DNA from: Bacillota bacterium | GTDB taxonomy: Bacteria; Bacillota; Clostridia; Acetivibrionales; DSM-1351 | Direction of reading: 5' to 3' | NCBI GenBank assembly: GCA_023426005.1 | Contig: JAFABO010000234.1 | Span: forward strand, 1-46,403 | Length of the DNA stretch: 46,403 nucleotides | In this document: positions 40,708 through 46,403 of the stretch, piece after piece | Position numbering within the stretch: position 1 is the stretch's first letter | Layout: the number at the start of each line of letters is the position of its first letter | Position numbers and translations under genes: made by a program | Notes under the pieces: generated by a model | Told to the model about the DNA's origin: nothing | Databases searched by the model: none | The model's input: only the letters and a program-made list of their open reading frames with translations

Positions 40708-41775
40708 AAGAAAAATAGCACTGGATTTGAAGGAAAATTTTCAAATCTGGTGCTTTTTTAAATTTTGTGCGAAATTAAGCAGAATTATCTCCTACATTGC
40801 TTTAATTAGTTTCTTTACTCCCACCATATTTATCGCTCTTTTCATATTGTACGCAAGGAAACTGAGCCCCAGCTCGGCCGTTGCTTTTTCTTTACCTTTA
40901 CATAATAAATAGTGGGCTCCATGATACCACTTGACTGTCCCGAAGGGATGCTCCGACAGGCACATGCGTTCCTTTATCTTCGGAATGTCTTCTCTTATTC
41001 TAAGTACAACCTTTTTTGCTGGTGAGTAATCCCTTCTGTCAAAGGTATGGTTAAATGGATTTAACGGAATTTTTTCATGGATCGGAGTAAGCTTACATCT
41101 TATGCTTCCATACATCCTTACAGGCACGTATTTTGTTTCAGAACCGAAGCTTACGGTTTTATGGGATTTTGATGGTGTACATTTGTTGGGACACTGTCGG
41201 CAGGCATCTTCATTGGCATAAATGGTATTTGTTCCTCTCATTTTTTTTTAGATAGGATGTTGCCCATAGGACAGGTTACAGTTCCATTTCCATTCCTTAA
41301 AAAGCAGCTTATTTTCGACTGCTCCTGCACTTCTACTTCTATGGAGGTATTTTCATAGCAAGCTGGCAGCACTCCTGCAGATATGCATTTTTGTATGTCC
41401 TCCGGTTTTGTGGAATTTCTATCTTCATCCCTGATTTCAGCTTCCACATAATCTATTGTATACAGCCTTCTATGTTTGTCATACTTTAGAGCTACGTTGG
41501 GGACTATTCCGTTCATTACACAGTTCAATATGTCTTCACGGCTTTCATAGCCTTTGTCTGCTACAGCCTCAATTGTTTTAACTTCAAGTATCTCTTTTAC
41601 CTGTTCAACCACCTGGCAGAGAAGTCCCTGGTCAGTATTGTGATTTGTTACTTCATATTCGGCAATAAGATGGCTGCCTCTATCCACTGCAGTTTGAACA
41701 TTGTAGCAGCAGTTGAAGCCATCCTTAGTATGCATGCGGTGGGCTTCCGGATCAGCCATGGGTGATTCATTCCCT
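40708..41775 (-). mobile_element. Decayed IS1182-family insertion sequence
   Basis: The element's 3' end begins at AAGAAAAATAGCACTGGATTT (40709 onward), immediately after the tRNA-Ser terminator, and contains the broken transposase. The other end, including the first half or so of the transposase gene, is missing beyond about 41775. The retained end matches the remnant at 35150-35360 in inverted orientation. Confidence 0.8.
40792..41759 (-). pseudogene. IS1182-family transposase, truncated and frameshifted
   Basis: Two adjoining frames (41238-41759, then 40792-41241) together make the C-terminal 320 residues of a transposase. The first has DPEAHRMHTKDGFNCCYNVQ and IEAVADKGYESREDI, the DDE-type core. 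The second has the zinc-knuckle-like CRQCPNKC and the ending KGKEKATAELGLSFLAYNMK. The shift lies at the A8 run (about 41240-41247), and the N-terminal half is absent. It is not able to act in transposition. Confidence 0.85.
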
Positions 41776-42073
41776 GGTTATTCTCAAGATGGTTTTGTTA
41801 TCTCACCCATATATCAATATAAAACTATTTTTGCGGTGATATCTATAATTATGGCGTCATAATTTGTTCTCAATCCGAGCCTGCAAAAAAGTAAAAAAAT
41901 AATTTTCTCGATAGCATTTTTTAGCAATAATCTTAAGTTTTTTATATTACATTATATCAATATAGGTATTTTCCATTATTTTTTCTTTGATTTAGCTATT
42001 ATCTCAATATTATGTTTAGCTTTAGCCCTAATTCTAAGAGGAATCAAGGTTAAAAGGTATCAATATACTTCTT

Positions 42074-42304
42074 TTATTTTTTAAAAGTTCCATGCAAAAT
42101 AAATATGAAGCCAATCAATATAAAACATAATCCTAATATAAAAGGTAATAATCCTCCTGTTTCTATAATTGAAGTAAGGTACTTTCCAGGGGGTGTATTC
42201 CAAGAGCCAAGTTTCACATATAAATTACTGCTCTGAATATAAACGATACAAAAAAGGATAATACCAAAAGACATTAAGCTAATACCAGATATAAGTTTAT
42301 TCAT
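42074..42304 (-). CDS. Small two-helix membrane protein, unknown
   Basis: 76 residues from the ATG chosen by its AAAGG site seven bases upstream; longer starts exist up to 42337. There are two membrane helices (about 5-23 and 50-70) joined by a short polar loop with KLGSWNTPPGKYL, and a Lys-rich tail. No family is recognised. It could be a small immunity-type or accessory protein; nothing in the sequence decides. Confidence 0.5.
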   Translation of the reverse strand: MNKLISGISLMSFGIILFCIVYIQSSNLYVKLGSWNTPPGKYLTSIIETGGLLPFILGLCFILIGFIFILHGTFKK

Positions 42305-42454
42305 ATTCATACCTTTCATTATGGTTATTTTTAACATTCATATAATACTATAACTACATATTAGTTTCAACTATTTATTTAAATATATGGGAGATATTTG
42401 AAGAACATATTATAATATACAAGTCATGACAAAATAATTATTTAGAGGTTTTTA

Positions 42455-43367
42455 TGAAGAGAAAGGTAAAAAAATAACTTATATTGGCACTTATTTGTGC
42501 TTTTTCTTTGTCGTCAGTTAGCATGATTTATGCCGAATCTGACAACAAACCTAACTCAAATAAAACAGCAGAGTATATCTATGGAATAACTTATCCCAAT
42601 GGAACTAGTCTATCTGAACAAAAAGATTACTACCATGTTACTACTGTTAAGGATCCAACTTTTGACGGCATAGTAAATGAAAAGGTAATATTACTGTACC
42701 CACTAAAAGGGAAATGAAGGAAAGGTTTCTTAAAAAATTCGGGAAGGATCCTAATTTATACAAAGATAGTATTAATAAAATTAATAGTATTGTAGATGAA
42801 ACTATCAATTTTATAGAAAGCCAAAAAAGTAATAATTTTAGTACCGCGGCTGTAACAGCTGGTATTTTGGGTTCAAGCTATTGGTACAAGGAACCATGGC
42901 TAGATAAAACCATTAATGGTATAACTTATAGCACAACATGGGTTGGTTATGATAATTATCGATCTTCAGTTGCTTCCACATGTACATATTCAGATTCAAC
43001 AACAACAACAAAAACTTTAGGATTTACTGGTGATTCTCTTATTAAAGACAAATTTGGATTTAGTGCTTCTTATTCATCTTCACAAACAGCTTCTGTTTCT
43101 ACATCCACTGTAGTTCCTGCATGGACTGTTTGGGATATTAGACCATATATAGTCTGGACTCAATACGATTATGTAGGTATTTGGCGTACAGAAACTTATG
43201 ATCCAATTCATGGAACTACAACCTATTCTGATAGAGGTGTATATGGTACTAACATTAATAAGAGAGTAAGCAATAATGAAGCATGGAGTGCGACGAATAC
43301 TTCTAAAAGTACTACTGCAAAAACCCCAACACCTCCTACTGGTGTACCTAATGTTGATTGGCAGTAA
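42455..43367 (+). pseudogene. Secreted protein of unknown family with two frameshifts
   Basis: An ATG after TAGAGGT opens MKRKVKK, then one frame shift in the A7 run (42469-42475) is needed to reach ILALICAFSLSSVSMIYA, a clear signal peptide cut before ESDNKPN. A second shift in GAAAAGG (about 42680) joins FDGIVNEK to GNITVPTKREMKERFLKKFG and the long C-terminal part. Repaired, it gives about 300 residues: signal peptide, a helical middle, then a Ser/Thr/Tyr-rich beta-type domain with YSTTWVGYDNYRSSVAS and a PTPPTGVPNVDWQ tail. The family is unknown. A terminator follows directly. Confidence 0.6.
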
Positions 43368-43376
43368 ATTTTAAAA

Positions 43377-43410
43377 AAAAGGGAGTATTGCAAATGTAGT
43401 ACTCCCTTTT
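43377..43410 (+). terminator. Intrinsic terminator
   Basis: The stem AAAAGGGAGTA/TACTCCCTTTT (43377-43387, 43400-43410) ends in T's directly after the secreted-protein gene. Confidence 0.85.
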
Positions 43411-43581
43411 CTAAAGCCCAAATGAGTGCACATCCCGTCAGATAGAAGTAAAATATAAAAGTTAATTATATCAACAATTCCACATCTAAATACCCGAAAA
43501 CTGGGTGTTTTCTATGATTATTTTGTTAATCTTAGCTCTTAAGAGCTATTTTTATACCCATAATTCAAAAGAACGGAGAGT

Positions 43582-43853
43582 ATGTGGTTGGATCAAATTT
43601 TGTGTATTAACTGCAATAAACCAATGGAAGGACAAGATAAAAAAGTTGTACTGCTCATGCGGAATGGCTATTTGGAAAGTAACCTCAGGAAAGCTACTTT
43701 CACCAGCACATTTAAAACAACTCATGGAGCATGGCCAGAATTTTTAAATCCAATAACAACAAGCCATTTAAGGCCAGGCTTGTTGTCAATGGAATAAGTG
43801 TCGAGAACGTTTCTAAAATTCCCAAAAACAACGGCAAAAAAATCCCCAATTAA
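43582..43853 (+). pseudogene. Zinc-finger tail fragment resembling a type IA topoisomerase (TopB) C-terminus
   Basis: Pieces in three frames look like the end of one protein: a CxxC start LCINCNKPMEGQDK, then KKLYCSCGMAIWKVTSGKLL and HLKQLMEHGQ, then KPFKARLVVNGISVENVSKI ending at TAA 43851-43853. The cysteine-fibre, 'iWK..GK...qlk.Ll..G' and 'K.F.A.L' order resembles the zinc-ribbon tail of topoisomerase III proteins found on mobile elements. At least two frameshifts break it and no catalytic domain remains. The identification is tentative. Confidence 0.35.
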
Positions 43854-43899
43854 TCGGTAGAAGTTGATTCAAATCTACCGGAATCATAGAAACCGGCTT

Positions 43900-44075
43900 T
43901 TTTCTTTTCCTTTACTTTATAGCTATTCCCTTTATGTTGATAGTAGTAGAGTGATGCAGAATTCGGTCAAAAGTATTGCTGTGGCAATGATATTGTCACC
44001 GAATACATCACCCCATTCACCATATGGGGCTTATTGAAAGCCAATATGATTGAGCCCTTTTCGTACCGGCTAGAA
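43900..44075 (-). pseudogene. IstB (IS21 family) ATPase remnant
   Basis: On the minus strand RYEKGSIILAFNKP and, one frame over, EWGDVFGDNIIATAILL match the C-terminal region of IstB helper ATPases, where 'YEKGSTIITSNKPFSEWGEVFGD..IA.AILDR' is usual. The fragment is short and frameshifted, with neither Walker motif nor start left. Confidence 0.6.
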
Positions 44076-44089
44076 ACGATTTGGAAAAG

Positions 44090-44345
44090 TAGTGTGCCGT
44101 TTCATTATTCATTGCTGCATAAGGAGTATAAGAGCCTACCTATATTTCTGAATGACGTTGGAATACAACCTGATAAGGGGCGTCTTTCTTTAATCTCATA
44201 GACATTTTATTCACTGTCCGAAAATATTGGGTGGGCGGACAAAGTAAATGCAACCATTGACAGAGTAAATAGAACTGAGTGGCAATAAGTTGTTCCAAAA
44301 TATACTTGAAAATGATCCTAAATACGCAAAATGGCTATTTCACTG
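44090..44345 (+). other. Degenerate coding remnant, unidentified
   Basis: One + frame reads sensibly through an in-frame TAG: VPFHYSLLHKEYKSLPIFLN, IQPDKGRLSLIS, stop, TFYSLSENIGWADKVNATID, then a TAA. After it, LFQNILENDPKYAKWLF follows in another frame. It looks like former coding DNA; I cannot name the family. Confidence 0.35.
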
Positions 44346-44440
44346 AGTTTTGGACTGAATGTCCAAACAGGAATTATAAGAACACTATATTTTTTAACGG
44401 TGGGTTCGCTGTGACAGTGTTTTTATGATTCAGAACTGAA

Positions 44441-44476
44441 AAGAGTGGTTAAGGTTTATACCTTGCCACTCTTTTT
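44441..44476 (+). terminator. Intrinsic terminator (orphan)
   Basis: The stem AAGAGTGG/CCACTCTT (44441-44448, 44466-44473) with inner AAGG/CCTT pairing is followed by TTTTTG. The gene it once served is lost or decayed. Confidence 0.65.
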
Positions 44477-44512
44477 GTTTGATTTTTTTATAATATAGCT
44501 AAGCAACTTAAA

Positions 44513-44536
44513 AAGAAAAATAGCACTGGATTTTAT
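44513..44536. repeat. Solo copy of the IS1182-type element end
   Basis: AAGAAAAATAGCACTGGATTT repeats the element ends at 35340-35360 and 40709-40729 but without any transposase sequence beside it. Confidence 0.6.
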
Positions 44537-44542
44537 AGCATC

Positions 44543-45316
44543 TCAATCTAAAGATACCCAATTTATTATTGCCAAAGCATTATCTCCGCCTTCCGTATAA
44601 CCATGTTCTTTTAAATATTGAACATAAGAATCATAATTCACCTGTACGCTATTTGCATAATATCTCCACTTAGCATCTGCTAAGTTAGCCATATCGGGAT
44701 AGTCATACGGTTCGCTTGAAGCAACCTCGACTACGCTACAACCGTCATCAGCAATTTTATATATTGTATAATCACCGTTTATACTATCTATTAAGCCATT
44801 GCTTAAAATATCACTTGACCCGACTCTGCTCCACGGAACTTCACTCAAATTACCGACGCTATCGTAGCCGAAAATATTTATTGTTTTATTGTCTTTAATT
44901 GTGAATATATAAGCAATAATATCTTCATAATTGCTTGTTTTTCTTAATATAAGTTCCGGAGTTCCGTTACCGTCAATGTCATATAACGCATAGTATGCTT
45001 TCGCATTATTGCTGTCATTCATATCATAAAAATGAAAAGACAACGTATCGGTTCCTGAATCGTTTCCGCTTTTTAAGTTGTTTAAAGCGGATTTCCATTC
45101 GATTATCAGGGAATCATACACCTTAATGTAATCGTTTAAGTTATTTGTAATCGCATTAGTTGGGGTATTAGTTGGGGTGTTAGTTGAGGTATTAGTTGGG
45201 GTGTTAGTTGAGGTGTTAGTTAGGGTGTTAGTTAAATTGCTTGAAATATTTGTTTTTGAATTTGTGCAGCCTGAAAACATCAAAATAAAAACTAATAAAA
45301 TTATAGTCTTTTTCAC
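44543..45316 (-). CDS. Lipoprotein with Thr/Asn/Pro repeat linker
   Basis: 257 residues. The signal peptide MKKTIILLVFILMFSGC ends in a lipobox (Cys at residue 17), so it is anchored on the outer face of the membrane. Residues about 28-55 are a repeat of TNTPTNTS type, a flexible linker. The C-terminal 190 residues are soluble and contain YALYDIDGNGTPELIL, a calcium-loop-like D-x-D-x-N-G segment common in extracellular proteins with FG-GAP or VCBS-like repeats. The start is GTG with AAGAGGT upstream. It is intact among decayed neighbours. Its function is unknown; similar lipoproteins are common in Clostridia. Confidence 0.8.
   Translation of the reverse strand: MKKTIILLVFILMFSGCTNSKTNISSNLTNTLTNTSTNTPTNTSTNTPTNTPTNAITNNLNDYIKVYDSLIIEWKSALNNLKSGNDSGTDTLSFHFYDMNDSNNAKAYYALYDIDGNGTPELILRKTSNYEDIIAYIFTIKDNKTINIFGYDSVGNLSEVPWSRVGSSDILSNGLIDSINGDYTIYKIADDGCSVVEVASSEPYDYPDMANLADAKWRYYANSVQVNYDSYVQYLKEHGYTEGGDNALAIINWVSLD
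45154..45235 (-). repeat. 12-bp tandem repeat in the lipoprotein linker
   Basis: About seven units of GTTAGTTGGGGT-like sequence (read on the + strand), with small variations, encode the Thr-Asn-Thr-(Pro/Ser) repeats. Unit number is likely variable. Confidence 0.75.
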
Positions 45317-45523
45317 AATATTTACCTCTTTTCAAAATGAATGTTTCTATGTTCAACCGTTTTTCGTGTTACAACTCCAAAGCAGCTAACAATTTTATTC
45401 TACATCATTATAATACAAAAAGAAATGGTCTTAATTTTAATTTGTTATAATTTGGAGATTAAGGGTTTTAACTATGTGTTTTTGAATGTGTGAAAAGTTT
45501 GATTTTCGGATTGAATTTTTGCG

Positions 45524-46206
45524 GTGGACAAAATCGGGGCGGTTACCGAATACGGCAAAATCGGCATAAATGTTGCCGCCGCGCCGCAGGGGGATAGTCC
45601 TCTGCAAAAGCAAACCGCCAGCCTTGTAAAGCTGTGTGCTGGCATTGCCGCCGTGCTGTTTGCTGCGGTTGGCTTTATCATATGGTTCAATATCCCCGAC
45701 CACGGCTTTGGCGACAGGTATCCGTGCTGTGTGTGGATAAGACCCACCATCACCATGAACCAAATGGCGGTGTAAGACACATGAGCGACGGATGGCGATG
45801 GCCATACCCTGTGCGAGGTGATGGGGCTTGGTTGTGAAACTGATGCCTACGACCCAATGGAAAAAGCTATGCTTGCCCACTGTGACGACCTTGGAATACC
45901 CAAGGAGCATCCGTTCGGCAGCTTGATCACGGAATATTCTTTTACTGACGAACTGAAAATGATGGGTCATGCTGGCGTAGGAACGATGAAATCATTATTG
46001 CGGCAAAGGATTCGCCTGAACGGATTCTGTCCGTCTGTCACTTGACCGAAAAAGAGCGCGAGGTCGCCGAGCATAAGATTATGGAAATGTCCAGGGAAGG
46101 GCTTCGTGTCATTGCTATTGGCATGATGAAGCCGAAAACTGAGGTGGATATTCCCGCGCAGATTTTTTCAATGGATTATAGCTGGAAAGCGCAGTTGCCT
46201 TTTTGA
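45524..46206 (+). pseudogene. Cation-transporting P-type ATPase fragment, multiply frameshifted
   Basis: Pieces in all + frames read as one P-type ATPase: EYGKIGINVAAAPQGDSPLQ with KQTASLVKLCAGIAAVLF (the A-domain to helix 4 region), then LCVDKT and ITMNQMAV, the DKTGT phosphorylation motif split by a small deletion, then PMEKAMLAHCDDLGIPKEHP, and finally KDSPERILSVCHLTEKEREV and MSREGLRVIAIGMMKPKTE of the nucleotide-binding domain. Both ends of the usual 850-900 residues are missing. The stretch is richer in GC than its surroundings, suggesting acquisition from elsewhere. Calcium or another cation is a likely former substrate. Confidence 0.75.
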
Positions 46207-46236
46207 CAGGAAAATAGAAGGGCGGATGATCAATTC

Positions 46237-46403
46237 CTATAAATAAATATCAGAGAACTCAATTTTAACTTTTTCAATTCTATCCATTTCATCTACAGCG
46301 GCTGCTTCTGCTTTTGTCCCCTCTATTGTATAGGAGGGGAGTTCCACAATAAATTCGCTTCCTTCTCCAACCTGGCTGTTTACGTATATCCTGCCTCCAT
46401 GCA
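46237..46403 (-). CDS. C-terminus of a sensor histidine kinase (partial)
   Basis: The last 54 codons of a minus-strand gene that enters from the right edge. HGGRIYVNSQVGEGSEFIVE is the G2 region at the end of a histidine-kinase ATPase domain, followed by about 35 charged residues ending SDIYL and a TAG. The sensing and His-acceptor regions are outside the window. Confidence 0.8.
   Translation of the reverse strand, partial: HGGRIYVNSQVGEGSEFIVELPSYTIEGTKAEAAAVDEMDRIEKVKIEFSDIYL

Noticed and set aside
41238..41759. Programmed frameshifting of the IS1182 transposase at the A8 run
   Set aside because: The N-terminal half of the gene is missing, so decay is the simpler explanation, and IS1182 elements usually use one frame.
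1..46403. CRISPR array, rRNA operon, origin or phage attachment site
   Set aside because: No regularly spaced direct repeats with unique spacers, no rRNA motifs, no DnaA-box cluster and no integrase gene beside a tRNA were seen.

Overview
The window is low-GC, Gram-positive DNA, most likely from a saccharolytic member of the Clostridia. This is inferred from the Shine-Dalgarno-rich starts, frequent GTG/TTG starts, YesM/YesN-type sugar regulation, a GH94-type phosphorylase, a starch-binding-type module, and a DUF4474 protein. No 16S or other species marker is present.

Layout. (1) 1-2.7 kb: housekeeping-like genes (DUF4474 protein, CDP-alcohol phosphatidyltransferase, orphan CBM25-like protein) and a tRNA-Lys(CUU). 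(2) 2.9-13.8 kb: the most interesting region, one co-directional biosynthetic cluster for a ribosomally made, post-translationally modified peptide (RiPP). In order it encodes a DUF1648 (SdpI-type) membrane protein, an ABC ATPase and exporter permease, a radical-SAM-like protein that has lost its Fe-S cysteines, a small RRE-like protein, a B12-binding radical SAM enzyme, a SPASM-type radical SAM enzyme, a PqqD-GNAT fusion, a class I methyltransferase with an NPPF motif, a 57-residue precursor, a fused ABC exporter, and a second, frameshifted DUF1648 gene. The precursor is too short for routine ORF calling. Its second half is a nearly perfect alternation of Asn with Ala/Val, like the D-Asn-rich part of polytheonamide-type beta-helical pore peptides, but on a short leader unrelated to the nitrile-hydratase-like leaders of those proteusins. 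I propose a compact polytheonamide-like pore-peptide pathway: epimerisation and C-methylation by the radical SAM enzymes, amide N-methylation by the NPPF enzyme, possible acylation by the GNAT, export by ABC transporters, and DUF1648 proteins as self-immunity. All of these functional assignments are inference.

(3) 13.9-16.9 kb: an AraC-type regulator divergent from a GH63/GH37-like glycosidase, then a frameshifted membrane-protein gene. (4) 17.7-20.8 kb: the threonine-degradation pair kbl and tdh, read leftwards from a good promoter with palindromic sites, divergent from an XRE-cupin regulator. (5) 21.1-35.1 kb: a carbohydrate-use region: mutarotase-like protein, GH94-like phosphorylase, YesM/YesN two-component system, extracellular binding protein with two permeases (no ATPase gene nearby, as is usual when a shared MsmX-like ATPase is used), M20 peptidase (probable CTG start), MBL-fold hydrolase and an EstA-like esterase.

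(6) 35.1-41.8 kb: two decayed IS1182-family ends in opposite orientation, each next to an identical terminator and a tRNA-Ser gene (GGA and CGA anticodons). They enclose an HD-GYP protein, a CmpB-like membrane protein and a self-regulated GntR/ABC (Ytr-like) operon with a clear promoter-operator. (7) 42-46.2 kb: a gene graveyard. It holds a small membrane protein, a secreted protein with two frameshifts, remnants resembling a topoisomerase zinc-finger tail, IstB (IS21) and a cation P-type ATPase, and one intact lipoprotein with Thr/Asn/Pro repeats. The window ends in the C-terminus of a sensor histidine kinase.

Several lesions lie in homopolymer runs, so some broken genes could be assembly errors rather than true pseudogenes.
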